A DNA stretch of 46,112 bases from Desulfobacterales bacterium (GCA_021737185.1 JAIPEL010000019.1:1-46112); one strand, 5' to 3'. Positions 30,796 through 39,151 are shown, numbered from the stretch's first letter. Numbers and translations: made by a program. The notes: generated by a model not told the origin, from the sequence alone.

Positions 30796-32253
30796 ATGCG
30801 AAAAGGTCTGACCGGCGGCGATTACAAGCCGCTTACCGAAGCCGATATCGAAAAAATCCACCGAAGCGTCCTGAAAATCTTTTCAGAAATCGGGGTCCAG
30901 GTCAACTATCCCGAAGCGCTGAAAATATTCGAAAAAGCCGGGGCCAAGGTCGATGCCGACTCGCGCATCGTCCGCTTCGAGCAGGACATGGTCATGGAGC
31001 TGATCGCCAGAGCGCCGTCGATGGTCAATCTCTGCGGGCGGGAGCCGGACGGCTCACTGGACTGTGAGATCGGGGGAACCAAAGTCCACCTGGGCACCGG
31101 GGGAACCGCCCTCAACGTTCAGGACCCGGGAAGCACAGACGCACGCACCTCGCAGCTGGCCGATGTAATGAATATGGCCCGTGCCGTCGACGCCCTGGAA
31201 AACATCCACTTTTACATGCTCAACGTCCATCCCCACGACGTGGAGCGGGACGACATCGACGTAAACCGCTTCGGAGCGGCATTGAACCGGACCAAAAAGC
31301 ACATCATGGGCGGCGTGTACACCGTGGAGGGAATCCGAAACGTCATCAAGATGGCCGAAATGATCGCAGGATCTCCGGAAAAACTGAGGGAGCGGCCGTT
31401 TGTCTCCATGGTCACCTGCATCATCAGCCCGTTCAAACTCGACGAAGACTACGGCCGGCTGGCCATCGAAGTGGCCAAAAACGGCATTCCCCTGGTGGTC
31501 CCGGCCGAACCGCTCTGCGGGGCGACATCCCCGATCACCATCGCCGGCACCCTCGTGGTCGAGTGTGTCGACACGCTCACCGGGGTCATGCTCGCCCAGT
31601 TGGTCAATCCCGGAACGCCGGTGATTTTCGGATGCGTCTCTTCGATCACCGACCTTCGAGACATGAAATACCTGGCCGGCGCCCTGGAAATGGGGCTGAT
31701 CAACGCCGGCGCCTCCCAAATGGCCCAGTTTTACAAGCTTCCGATCTACGCCACTGCCGGGATGTCCGATGCCAAAGTAAACGACGCCCAGGCCGGCTAC
31801 GAATCGGCCATGACCAGTTTGATGGTGGCCCTCGCCGGCGGCAACTTCATCCACGATGCGGCCGGATTTCTGGAATTTTGCATGACCGCCTCCTACGACA
31901 AGCTGGTGATCGACGACGAGATTATCGGCATGGTGATGCGGGCGGTGGAAGGCATCCGGGTCGACGACGATACCTTGGCCCTGGATGAGCTCATGAAGGT
32001 CGGCCCCGGCGGGCATTTTGTCTCGTCGCGGCACACCCGAAGACATATGCGCACCGAGCAGTTCATGCCCAAACTCAGCGACCGCGACGGCCGCGAGGCA
32101 TGGCAGGCCGCCGGGGCAAAAGACACCCGGCAGCGGGCCGCTGAAAAGGCCCGATCGATTCTCGACGCCGAGCCGGTTTCGATGATCTCCCCGGAGGTCC
32201 GAAAAAAGATCCTGGCAGAGATTCCGGGGATTCGATCTTTTCTCATGGAATAG
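30796..32253 (+). CDS. MttB-family corrinoid methyltransferase, pyrrolysine-free (first of two)
   Basis: A 485-residue member of the trimethylamine methyltransferase (MttB, COG5598) superfamily. No in-frame TAG exists, so it belongs to the non-pyrrolysine branch that demethylates quaternary amines such as glycine betaine, proline betaine, carnitine or related compounds. Visible features are EIGGTKVHLGTGG, NMARAVDALENIHFYM and the conserved core ATAGMSDAKVNDAQAGYESA. It is preceded by a GAGAGGAGAGAGAGG ribosome region and followed by the methyltetrahydrofolate methyltransferase. The substrate cannot be assigned from sequence alone. Confidence 0.9.
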   Translation: MRKGLTGGDYKPLTEADIEKIHRSVLKIFSEIGVQVNYPEALKIFEKAGAKVDADSRIVRFEQDMVMELIARAPSMVNLCGREPDGSLDCEIGGTKVHLGTGGTALNVQDPGSTDARTSQLADVMNMARAVDALENIHFYMLNVHPHDVERDDIDVNRFGAALNRTKKHIMGGVYTVEGIRNVIKMAEMIAGSPEKLRERPFVSMVTCIISPFKLDEDYGRLAIEVAKNGIPLVVPAEPLCGATSPITIAGTLVVECVDTLTGVMLAQLVNPGTPVIFGCVSSITDLRDMKYLAGALEMGLINAGASQMAQFYKLPIYATAGMSDAKVNDAQAGYESAMTSLMVALAGGNFIHDAAGFLEFCMTASYDKLVIDDEIIGMVMRAVEGIRVDDDTLALDELMKVGPGGHFVSSRHTRRHMRTEQFMPKLSDRDGREAWQAAGAKDTRQRAAEKARSILDAEPVSMISPEVRKKILAEIPGIRSFLME

Positions 32254-32308
32254 CGATAAGCAAACGGAATTCACCGGCGTCAAGGAAAAAAAAGCAGGAG
32301 TATAGTCA

Positions 32309-33112
32309 ATGATCATTATCGGAGAAAAAATCAACGCGACCCGCAAATCGGTCCGTTCGATCATCCAAGAAAGACAGGAAAAGGCGCTTGCCTCCCTGGC
32401 CAAAGACCAGGCCGAGGCCGGGGCCTCCTACATCGATATAAACGTCGGAACCGGAAGAGGATCAGCGGCAGACGAGATCGAGGCGATGAAATGGGCGGTT
32501 GCCGTTGTCTGCAACGCCGTAGATAAGCCCCTTTGCATCGACAGCGCGGATCCGCCTGTCCTCGAGGCCGGCCTGTCCGCCCTCGAGGGCCGATCGGCCA
32601 TGATCAACTCGACCAAGGCCGATGAAAAATCCCTTGGCGAAATACTTCCCCTGGCCGCCGGTTTCGGCGTTCCCGTCGTCGCGCTTGCCATGGACGACAA
32701 GGGGATACCGGAAACGGTGGACGGCCGCCTGAAAGCCTGTCGCATGATCGTCGAAAAGGCCCGTGAAAAAAAAATCCCCATGGAAAACCTCTTTTTCGAT
32801 CCATTGGTGCTGCCCATTTCCACAGACGCACGCCAGGGGCGCGTCACCCTCGACACCCTCGCAGCGGTCAAGGAAGCGTTCCCGGAAGCCCGCACCACCA
32901 TGGGGCTGTCCAACGTGTCCTACGGCCTGCCGGGCCGGTCCGCACTCAATGCGGCTTTCCTGCAGATGGCCGTCTATGCCGGCCTCGACGCGGTCATTAT
33001 GGATCCGCTGGATGAGGTCATGATGGATGCGGTCCGCTCCGGTGAAGCCCTGGTGGGCAAAGACCGCCATTTCCGCAAATACACCCGGGCGTTTCGGAAA
33101 AAAGCCCGATGA
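32309..33112 (+). CDS. Methyltetrahydrofolate:corrinoid methyltransferase (MtgA/AcsE-like)
   Basis: A 267-residue TIM-barrel pterin-binding enzyme that moves the methyl group from methyl-corrinoid to tetrahydrofolate, or the reverse. Family motifs: MIIIGEKINATRKSV, GASYIDINVGTG, PLCIDSADP, MINSTKADE, and late TTMGLSNVSYGLPGR. It lies between the two MttB-like genes, so together with the corrinoid protein it completes a methyl-transfer chain from a methylated substrate to the Wood-Ljungdahl pool. The ribosome site GCAGGAG precedes ATG 32309. The assignment is confident at the family level. Confidence 0.9.
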   Translation: MIIIGEKINATRKSVRSIIQERQEKALASLAKDQAEAGASYIDINVGTGRGSAADEIEAMKWAVAVVCNAVDKPLCIDSADPPVLEAGLSALEGRSAMINSTKADEKSLGEILPLAAGFGVPVVALAMDDKGIPETVDGRLKACRMIVEKAREKKIPMENLFFDPLVLPISTDARQGRVTLDTLAAVKEAFPEARTTMGLSNVSYGLPGRSALNAAFLQMAVYAGLDAVIMDPLDEVMMDAVRSGEALVGKDRHFRKYTRAFRKKAR

Positions 33113-33176
33113 ATTTTTTTGGCCCCAAATTCCCGGCCAACATACAGAGCCGAATTTCGGCGGAGGAGAACCTATC

Positions 33177-34715
33177 GTGAGCACCGAATACCGACCCGGC
33201 ATCGTCGTTCGTCCTTATGAACGACTGGAAAAAGAACAGATCGAACACCTTCACCGCGCCTCACTTTCCATTTTGGAAGACCCCGGCATCTGGTGCTACA
33301 ATCGGCGGGCCGCCGATCTTTTCGGTACCGCCGGCGCCCATGTGCAAGAAGAGACCGAACACGGCCAGCCGGTCTGGCGGGTTTCGTTTCCCGCCGGCAT
33401 GGTGGAAGAAACCGTGGCCAAAGCACCCTCGGAATTTGTCCTCGGCGCCCGGAACCCGGAAAACAGGCTTCACCTGGATGCCGACACCCCCCGAATCTAT
33501 TTCGGTTCGGGTTCGGAGACCAACGTCTGGCTGGAAACACATATGGAAACCTTTGTCAGTCGGGAAGATCCGGAAAAAACAATGACTGTCCCGCGCTTTT
33601 CCGAGCTCAGGGGAAGCTCGGCGCTTCTTTGCCGCGCGGCCAAGCTCTGCGACCGTCTGGAGCACCTGGACTTTTTCATCCGCCCGGTGAACATCCAGGA
33701 CAAGGGCATCGACGAAACCAACCACGATGTCAACAAGTTCTTCGCCAGCTTGAACAACATCACCAAGCATGTCCAGGCCGGTCTCACCCGCCTGGAAAGC
33801 CTCGATGACGTCATCAAGATGGCCGAAATCATCACAGGAGGCGCCGATGAACTTCGGAAAAACCCGGTGCTTTCGTTTATCACCTGCGTGTTTAAAAGTC
33901 CGCTGCAACTGGTGGCCGACACGGCAGACAAGGTCTTTTCCATCGTGGAAGCCGGGTTGCCCCTGGTGATCTCTTCCTCCCCTCAGGGAGGATCTTCGGC
34001 CCCCATCCAGGAGGCCGGCATGGTGGCCCAGATCAACGCCGAAATCCTGGCGGGCATCAGCCTGGTTCAGCTCATCCGGCCCGGGGCGCCCGTTCTTTAC
34101 GGAAGCGTTCCGGTTCGAGCGCGCATGGACGATCTCCACGACCTCTACGGCTGCCCGGAGTTCAACCAATACAATATCGACTGCGCCCAAATGGCCCGGC
34201 ACTACCGGATCCCCTGCTATTCCACCTCAGGGGTGGGAGACGCCAAGGTGCCCGGAGCCCAGGCCATGTTCGAAAAGCTGTTCACCGATCTGTATATGGC
34301 CATGAGCGGGGCCCAGTACATCCATTACGCCTTCGGGCTTCTGGATCGGACCAATACGTTTTGCCCGGTTCAGGCGGTGATCGACAACGAACTGATCGGA
34401 AAGGTCAAACACTGTCTGCGGACGCCGAAAGTCGGCGCCGAAGAAACCCGCGACGCCGTTGAAATGGTGAAAAAGGTCATGGGCACCAGCCACCGGCTCT
34501 TTGCCCGACATGCCCGAAAGGCCATTCACGCCGGGGATGTCTCGGATCCGTTTGCCTTCGGCGCCAAGGATCTTCAGGACCGCGTGGTGGAACACGCCGT
34601 GGCCGCCCTGGAAAAAATCGAGGCCGAGCCGGCGAATCACCTCCCGGCCGATATCCAGGAAAAGATCTTTGCAGAGATCCCCGGCCTGCTGCCGAGTCTG
34701 AAACAGGCTGGATGA
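33177..34715 (+). CDS. MttB-family corrinoid methyltransferase, pyrrolysine-free (second)
   Basis: A 512-residue MttB-superfamily protein, divergent from the first copy. The start is GTG at 33177 with GGAGGAG just upstream, because the longer frame overlaps the preceding gene. It has IYFGSGSETNVWLE, LFNQ-like DVNKFFASLNNITKHVQ, VISSSPQGGSSAPIQEAGM and STSGVGDAKVPGAQAMFEKL, aligning with the MttB core. No TAG codon interrupts it. Two such genes in one operon may mean two substrates, or a two-step demethylation. The adjacent corrinoid protein would serve both. Confidence 0.9.
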   Translation: MSTEYRPGIVVRPYERLEKEQIEHLHRASLSILEDPGIWCYNRRAADLFGTAGAHVQEETEHGQPVWRVSFPAGMVEETVAKAPSEFVLGARNPENRLHLDADTPRIYFGSGSETNVWLETHMETFVSREDPEKTMTVPRFSELRGSSALLCRAAKLCDRLEHLDFFIRPVNIQDKGIDETNHDVNKFFASLNNITKHVQAGLTRLESLDDVIKMAEIITGGADELRKNPVLSFITCVFKSPLQLVADTADKVFSIVEAGLPLVISSSPQGGSSAPIQEAGMVAQINAEILAGISLVQLIRPGAPVLYGSVPVRARMDDLHDLYGCPEFNQYNIDCAQMARHYRIPCYSTSGVGDAKVPGAQAMFEKLFTDLYMAMSGAQYIHYAFGLLDRTNTFCPVQAVIDNELIGKVKHCLRTPKVGAEETRDAVEMVKKVMGTSHRLFARHARKAIHAGDVSDPFAFGAKDLQDRVVEHAVAALEKIEAEPANHLPADIQEKIFAEIPGLLPSLKQAG

Positions 34716-34855
34716 AAAGATTTCAGCATTTGTCCACGACTCAACCGGCCTTCGTACGGAAGAAAACGACGGATGGCAGGAAATAAAGCGCCGTAGATGG
34801 ATCAACCGACAAAAGAATTGTTTTAAATCTCGTGAAACGAAAAAGGAGAACCGAC

Positions 34856-35542
34856 ATGAGCAAGCAGGAACTGCTGAAAAAAATCGCCGAAAACGTAATT
34901 CAGGGGCGCGTGGTGGCCGAAGACGAAGGCTTCGATGAAGGATATGAGGGCCAGCCCGCGGTGACCGAGCTGGTCGAACAGGCCCTGGCAGACAAGATCG
35001 ATCCCAAAGAGATCGTGTTGGAATCGCTGACCGGCTCCATGGAAGAGGTCGGAAAGAAATTCGACTCCGGCGAATACCTGATCCCGGACATGCTCGCTTC
35101 TGCCGAGTGCGTGGGCGCGGCCATGGATATTCTCGGGCCCCATCTGGCCGGGGCCGGCGTGGAGAGCAAGGGGAAATTCGTCCTGGCCACCGTTGCCGGC
35201 GATCTGCACGACATCGGGAAAAACATCGTCGGCATCATGCTCAAGGGCGCCGGCTTCGAAGTCCAAGATTTGGGAAACGACGTTACCACCGAACGGATCG
35301 TGGCGGCAGTGAAAGAAAGCGGCGCCGGGTACCTTGGGCTGTCGGCCCTTCTGACGACCACCATGCGGGAGATGCAGACCGTGATCGAGGCCCTGGAAAA
35401 GGAAGGGCTCCGGGAAAAGACCCGCGTGCTGATCGGCGGTGCACCCACTTCGGAGGACTTTGCCAAAGACATCGGCGCAGATGCCTACTGCCGGGATGCA
35501 TTTCACGCCATCGACCTTCTGAAAGAAATGCCCAGGCAATAA
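34856..35542 (+). CDS. Corrinoid methyl-carrier protein (MttC/MtgC-like)
   Basis: A 228-residue B12-binding protein. The N-terminal helical cap domain (1-105) is followed by the cobalamin-binding Rossmann domain with DLHDIGKN (116-123), whose His118 is the axial cobalt ligand. SALLTTTMREM and GGAPTSEDFAKDIGADAYC follow. It carries methyl groups between the MttB-type and MtgA-type proteins encoded upstream. The start is ATG 34856, behind AAAGGAG; an upstream ATG lies in the spacer without similarity. It differs from a simple MttC in an acidic insertion near 21-35 (AEDEGFDEGYEG). Confidence 0.92.
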   Translation: MSKQELLKKIAENVIQGRVVAEDEGFDEGYEGQPAVTELVEQALADKIDPKEIVLESLTGSMEEVGKKFDSGEYLIPDMLASAECVGAAMDILGPHLAGAGVESKGKFVLATVAGDLHDIGKNIVGIMLKGAGFEVQDLGNDVTTERIVAAVKESGAGYLGLSALLTTTMREMQTVIEALEKEGLREKTRVLIGGAPTSEDFAKDIGADAYCRDAFHAIDLLKEMPRQ

Positions 35543-35785
35543 AATCACTGCCGCGGTTTTATTGCTGATGGTTTTATGAAAGAGGGTTCAATATGGCCCA
35601 GCGTCTACGGTAAGGGGTGTTTGCCAAGGCCACCCGAGCCTCACATGAAACCGTCCAACTTATTTTCTCAACTTTCCGGATTCGTGATTCCGCGAAATGA
35701 ATAATTTGCTCCATTTGGAGGCGAGCCCCGGAGACTGAGTTATTTTTTTCCGGCCCATGAGTCAAGATTTGCATGCGGCCTATCA

Positions 35786-35816
35786 GTCAGGGTTCCGGCT
35801 TTTTCGGAACCCTGAC
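35786..35816 (+). promoter_or_regulatory. Hairpin directly upstream of the methyltransferase ribosome site
   Basis: GTCAGGGTTCCG pairs perfectly over 12 bp with CGGAACCCTGAC around the loop GCTTTTT. It ends three bases before GGAGGAG (35820-35826), the ribosome site of the next gene. It is not a terminator, because the T-run is inside the loop. It may stabilise or insulate the 5' end of the downstream message, or be a processing site. Confidence 0.6.
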
Positions 35817-35829
35817 TTCGGAGGAGAAA

Positions 35830-37110
35830 ATGGCAGAAGAAAAAGCCTATACCCAGGCGGCCACCACCGGAAAATACGACAAGGCATCCGGGCTTTTAGG
35901 AAAATACGACAATGTGCGCAGGTTCTGGGAGGACCAGCTCACCGGACTGTTTCTCCGCCCGGCCTTGAACGACCTCGTCCAACGAAAACTGAAGAACCTG
36001 GAGCGGCTCCGGATTCTGGACATGGGATGCGGAAGCGGAGACGGCTATGACCTGATCATGGACGTCAACACCAAGGACCCGGGCCTCTATGAATACATCA
36101 CCCAGGCCATCACCCCGGAACGCCTCCAAAGCTATGTGGGCGTCGACGTCAACCAGGAGCTCCTCGACCAGGCGGCGGCCAATTACGGCAACAACCCGAA
36201 AATGCAGTTCTGGCGCGAGGATCTTTCCGCCGGCCTGCCCGAGCGGCTCAAGGCGCAGGACCCGTTCGATCTTTACTTCACATCCTACGGAACCTTTTCG
36301 CACTTTACCCAGGAGCAGACCATCGAGTTGGTGGCCGACATCTGCCGCCACGCCCCTCACCGGGCACTGTTTACCGGAGACTGGCTGGGGCGCTGGTCCT
36401 ATGAGTGGCAGGATCTTTGGGACGCTCCGGTGGACAGCGAATACTTTATGGACTACCGGATTTCCTACATCTATCCGAAGGAAGAGCGCGACAAGGTCGA
36501 GGTGGCTTCGTTTCCCCTGCGGTTGATGTGCCGGGAAGAAATTGACGCTATCATCAAAGCCGCGGAGATAAAATCCGGCTGCCGAATCCGGCCGCTGAAG
36601 TACTTCGACCGCTCGATCCTTGTGGGTCGGCACCTGGAAACCTGCGACTACAATGCCAACTGCCCGGCCCTTCGCACGCCCATCAACAGCCTGTTTGAAA
36701 GCTACACCCGCACGGACCTGGAAAGTTTGCTGGTCGACTATGTGCCCAGGCCGGGCTTCGACCACCTGAATAATTTTTTCGAAAAGTTTTTCATGTCCAC
36801 CAACGCGCTGGTCAAATACACCATCAGGCTCCTCTCCGGATACAACGCGGAAACCGAATCCTTCTTAGACGCCCCGGACATTCTTCCGTTTTATGCAGAG
36901 CCCCTCAAGGAGGCCATGCACTCCATGAAGCGCGTCATCGGCGGGGTCGGCTGGCTCCCCTGGGGAGACGTGCGGGCCAACGTCATCGAACCGCACCTGG
37001 GTTATTCTCTTCGAAAGCTGGAAATGGAACTGCAGCCCGGCATCGGGGTCGGACACAGCCTGTCGGGCATCTTTGAGATCATCAAGGAGGACGAAAAATC
37101 GCCAGCCTGA
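35830..37110 (+). CDS. SAM-dependent methyltransferase, class I, unknown substrate
   Basis: A 426-residue protein with class I SAM motif I ILDMGCGSGDG (62-72), motif II-like VGVDVNQELLDQA, and FDLYFTSYGTFSHF in the usual post-I positions. The N- and C-terminal regions are long for a simple methyltransferase: 426 residues against about 250. The middle has PRPGFDHLNNFFEKFF and the end PLKEAMHSMKRVIGGVGWLPWGD, which I do not recognise. The start is ATG 35830, with GGAGGAG behind a hairpin. It ends the corrinoid operon; it may act on the same substrate class or a related osmolyte, which is inference. Confidence 0.78.
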   Translation: MAEEKAYTQAATTGKYDKASGLLGKYDNVRRFWEDQLTGLFLRPALNDLVQRKLKNLERLRILDMGCGSGDGYDLIMDVNTKDPGLYEYITQAITPERLQSYVGVDVNQELLDQAAANYGNNPKMQFWREDLSAGLPERLKAQDPFDLYFTSYGTFSHFTQEQTIELVADICRHAPHRALFTGDWLGRWSYEWQDLWDAPVDSEYFMDYRISYIYPKEERDKVEVASFPLRLMCREEIDAIIKAAEIKSGCRIRPLKYFDRSILVGRHLETCDYNANCPALRTPINSLFESYTRTDLESLLVDYVPRPGFDHLNNFFEKFFMSTNALVKYTIRLLSGYNAETESFLDAPDILPFYAEPLKEAMHSMKRVIGGVGWLPWGDVRANVIEPHLGYSLRKLEMELQPGIGVGHSLSGIFEIIKEDEKSPA

Positions 37111-37161
37111 GGTAGAGGTGAGGTAGAGGCATGAAACCCCTCTTGCCGGTTGCTTGAATCG

Positions 37162-37205
37162 AAACCGGCCGGGGCTGTTCAGCACAGTCCCGGCCGGTTT
37201 TTTTT
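37162..37205 (+). terminator. Rho-independent terminator ending the methyltransferase operon
   Basis: AAACCGGCCGGGGCTGT pairs with ACAGTCCCGGCCGGTTT around TCAGC (one G-U pair, otherwise perfect), then TTTTT. It is a strong intrinsic terminator 51 bases after the SAM methyltransferase stop. Confidence 0.95.
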
Positions 37206-37231
37206 GCCGTTTGACAGGAAGGCACTTCACT

Positions 37232-37249
37232 GTTATCAATAATGATAAC
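37232..37249. promoter_or_regulatory. Fur/PerR-box-like inverted repeat upstream of a Fur-family gene
   Basis: GTTATCA-ATAA-TGATAAC is an 18-base inverted repeat resembling half-sites of Fur-type operators (GATAAT/ATTATC). It lies about 220 bp upstream of the Fur-family gene, with a MITE in between. It may be a former autoregulatory site now separated from the gene. Assignment is by resemblance only. Confidence 0.45.
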
Positions 37250-37252
37250 TGA

Positions 37253-37346
37253 TAGAGCGCTTGTCGAAATACCGTTCCGATAGCAAGGGTTGATGCTTGA
37301 TTGACCGCATCGATTCAACTCTGTAGACCGCACCCCAAGCGCTCTA
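37253..37346. mobile_element. 94-bp MITE with TA target duplication, copy 1 (IS630-type)
   Basis: A 94-bp element bounded by TAGAGCGCTT and AAGCGCTCTA, perfect 10-bp inverted repeats. A second copy of the same length, with about 85% identity, lies at 40486-40579. The terminal TA on both ends suggests TA target duplications, as in IS630/Tc1 elements, leaving GAGCGCTT...AAGCGCTC as the real termini. It is non-coding, so it would need a transposase in trans. It separates the Fur-box-like repeat from the Fur-family gene. Confidence 0.75.
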
Positions 37347-37366
37347 TGTGTTTATTTATTTTACAC

Positions 37367-37463
37367 ATAGGGATTGTCAAACAGCCGATCTATTACTTGA
37401 GTTCGCGAGACGCCAGTGCATATCAAACTCCCTCAAACGGAACGAAAATATGACAATCCCTAT
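37367..37463. mobile_element. Second short inverted-repeat element, next to MITE copy 1
   Basis: ATAGGGATTGTCA (37367-37379) and TGACAATCCCTAT (37451-37463) are perfect 13-bp inverted repeats bounding 97 bp, again with TA at both inner ends. Its first 26 bases, ATAGGGATTGTCAAACAGCC and six more, recur identically at 40733-40758 beside MITE copy 2. This suggests a second small element family near the first. The second copy lacks its right end. It reaches to within 10 bases of the Fur-family start. Confidence 0.6.
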
Positions 37464-37471
37464 AATCCTTC

Positions 37472-37924
37472 TTGGCGGCACCCTTGACCCCATCGACAAA
37501 ACACCGAATGACCCGGCAGCGGAAGGTGATCTTGGAGGAAGTGAGAAAAGATCTGGATCGCCATCTGACGGCGGATGAAGTCTACGAGGAAGTGCGGAAG
37601 CACCTGCCGCGGATCAGCCTCGGCACGGTCTACCGAAACCTGGAAATTCTGGCAGAACTCGGGGAAATCCAGAAGCTGGAAATGGCGGGCAGCATCAAGC
37701 GGTTCGACGGCAACCCCCAGAAACACTATCACATTCGGTGTCTTCGCTGCGGCCGCCTGGACAATGCCCCAGTGGCGCCGCTGCAGCAGATCGAAGACAA
37801 GCTATACGGTGCCACTGTATTCACCATCATCGGCCACCGCCTCGAATTCGAGGGTTTCTGCCCCCGATGCTCAAGGGAGAGGGCAGGCGATGTACCCGAG
37901 ACTCCAGGGGGAAACGAAAATTGA
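37472..37924 (+). CDS. Fur-family transcriptional regulator
   Basis: A Fur/PerR/Zur-type metal- or peroxide-sensing repressor of about 150 residues. Core features are MTRQRKVILEEVRK, HLTADEVYEEVRKHLPRISLGTVYRNLEIL (winged-helix DNA-binding domain) and the metal-binding domain HYHIRCLRCGRLDNAP with a second pair in CPRCSRE. The cysteine pairs are the structural zinc site and the middle histidines may form the regulatory site. Two starts are possible, TTG 37472 (chosen) or ATG 37508; neither has a strong ribosome site. The Fur-like box upstream suggests autoregulation. The metal is not predictable. Confidence 0.9.
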   Translation: MAAPLTPSTKHRMTRQRKVILEEVRKDLDRHLTADEVYEEVRKHLPRISLGTVYRNLEILAELGEIQKLEMAGSIKRFDGNPQKHYHIRCLRCGRLDNAPVAPLQQIEDKLYGATVFTIIGHRLEFEGFCPRCSRERAGDVPETPGGNEN

Positions 37925-37990
37925 GCGCCACTGCCTCGGTGGCAATTTTCGGCTACACCGGAACGTAGACATCCTTGATGTTTTTTCTCT

Positions 37991-38039
37991 GATTTCGCGG
38001 AACGCGAAATCCCAATCCAATCGCGAAAGCGATTGGATT
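37991..38039. repeat. Two tandem perfect hairpins
   Basis: GATTTCGCG-GAA-CGCGAAATC (37991-38011) is followed two bases later by AATCCAATCGC-GAAA-GCGATTGGATT (38014-38039). Both stems are perfect, and the second has a stable GAAA tetraloop. They lie between two convergent genes, at the stop of the minus-strand gene. No T-run follows, so they are more like REP-type extragenic palindromes than intrinsic terminators. Confidence 0.6.
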
Positions 38040-38628
38040 ATCCGATGAAATGATCCTGATGGCGAATGTTTTTCACCGGTCCCCGATCCTTTTCGCCCGC
38101 GTCTAAGCGTTCTTCTTCTTTTTCTCCTTCAAGCACGATCGATGTCCCGCAAAATTCGCACTCGAGCTCAAGCGGTCGGTCGTTGGACGGGACCTTGACC
38201 GGCTTTTTGCATTTGCTGCAAGGGATCGTGGCAGCCACCTCCACCGGTTCGGGTTCAGCCTGTTCTGGCCTCTTCGCCTTTTCTGCGGTCTCAGCGGCGG
38301 GCGGTTCCGGTGCTTCCATCTCCATGGTCGGAGGGCTCTTTTCGGCCCCGGCGATGAATGCCAGGATCGCCTTTCGGACGCTCTCGTTGTCGTCTTCACC
38401 GCCGCGTTGTTGAAGCCTTTCGTAGTCTTCCTGGGTTAGAACGATCCGGACCTCGATTCGACGGGCATTCTCCATTGCCTGGTTGAGCTCCTCTAAGGCA
38501 GCCGCCAGGTCCGCAAATTTCATGTCTCCGGCGTCCATCTTTTCCTTGATGCGGGCCTTGATGGCGTCGGCAGTCAGCCATTCTTCCTGGAAATGAATGC
38601 TCCCCTCGGTAAGGCGTATTTCTGCCAT
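38038..38628 (-). CDS. Hypothetical protein with C-terminal zinc-ribbon motif
   Basis: A 196-residue protein of unknown function. The start is ATG 38626-38628, with AGGAGGAAG upstream. The N-terminal half is helical (DAIKARIKEKMDAGDMKFADLAAALEELNQAM) with a predicted acidic coiled region and then an alanine/proline/glutamate-rich linker (about 100-135). The C-terminus holds CSKCKKPVKVP and CEFCG, a two-pair zinc ribbon. It is probably a soluble adaptor or nucleic-acid-binding protein. It is flanked by a Fur-family gene (convergent) and another hypothetical on the same strand. Confidence 0.7.
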   Translation of the reverse strand: MAEIRLTEGSIHFQEEWLTADAIKARIKEKMDAGDMKFADLAAALEELNQAMENARRIEVRIVLTQEDYERLQQRGGEDDNESVRKAILAFIAGAEKSPPTMEMEAPEPPAAETAEKAKRPEQAEPEPVEVAATIPCSKCKKPVKVPSNDRPLELECEFCGTSIVLEGEKEEERLDAGEKDRGPVKNIRHQDHFIG

Positions 38629-38757
38629 CTTTCTTCCTCCTTGCTTCGCCCCCGCAGGCGATGCGGAAAGCCCAAGAAGTTTACAGCCCAAAAGGCCTCG
38701 AGACCCAATGCCCCGAGGTGTTACCCCAAGGTCCGGCAGACTGCCCGGGGATCCGAT

Positions 38758-39063
38758 CTATTTTTCCTGAACCGGGTCGACTTTCTTGAGGATTTTCCCA
38801 TCTTCATCAAGCAAATAGAGCAAAAAACGGTTCTCCGCGGCGTGCCGCAGCAAATCCTCGTAGATAATCGCCTGGGCCTCGTATTTTTTCCCGGCTTTCC
38901 GGGGAAGGTTCAAAAAACATTGCAAGGCGGCGTCTTTTTCCCGAAACATCGGAATGAATGAAATCGCCCCCTTTTCATCGTGCATGCCGACAATGGTCTC
39001 GGCTTGGCCCGGATTCTGTACCATCACCCAGAGCCAGTCGTTTCTCCCAATCTTTTCCGCCAT
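38758..39063 (-). CDS. Hypothetical protein, about 101 residues
   Basis: A short cytoplasmic protein beginning MAEKIGRNDWLWVMVQNPG. It continues with TIVGMHDEKGAISFIPMFREKDAAL and ends near LLDEDGKILKK. ATG 39061-39063 has AAAGGA upstream and gives the most sensible start; the frame extends 45 codons further without similarity. I recognise no catalytic motif. The WVMVQNP opening and acidic end suggest a small fold-conserved protein, possibly family-specific to Desulfobacterota. It is divergent from a secretin-like gene. Confidence 0.65.
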   Translation of the reverse strand: MAEKIGRNDWLWVMVQNPGQAETIVGMHDEKGAISFIPMFREKDAALQCFLNLPRKAGKKYEAQAIIYEDLLRHAAENRFLLYLLDEDGKILKKVDPVQEK

Positions 39064-39151
39064 TCCCGGATCCTTTCCGATTTGACCGACCCTGACAGTC
39101 CATGGTAGCGGTTTTTCTGAATCGGTGAAAAATAGTAGCGGGAAAAAAGAA

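Noticed and set aside
30796-34715. Pyrrolysine in the MttB-type proteins
   Set aside because: Neither gene has an in-frame TAG; both belong to the non-pyrrolysine branch.
37346-37578. Plus-strand ORF overlapping the Fur-family gene start
   Set aside because: It covers the element's inverted repeats, has no domain and is out of frame with the convincing Fur-family product.
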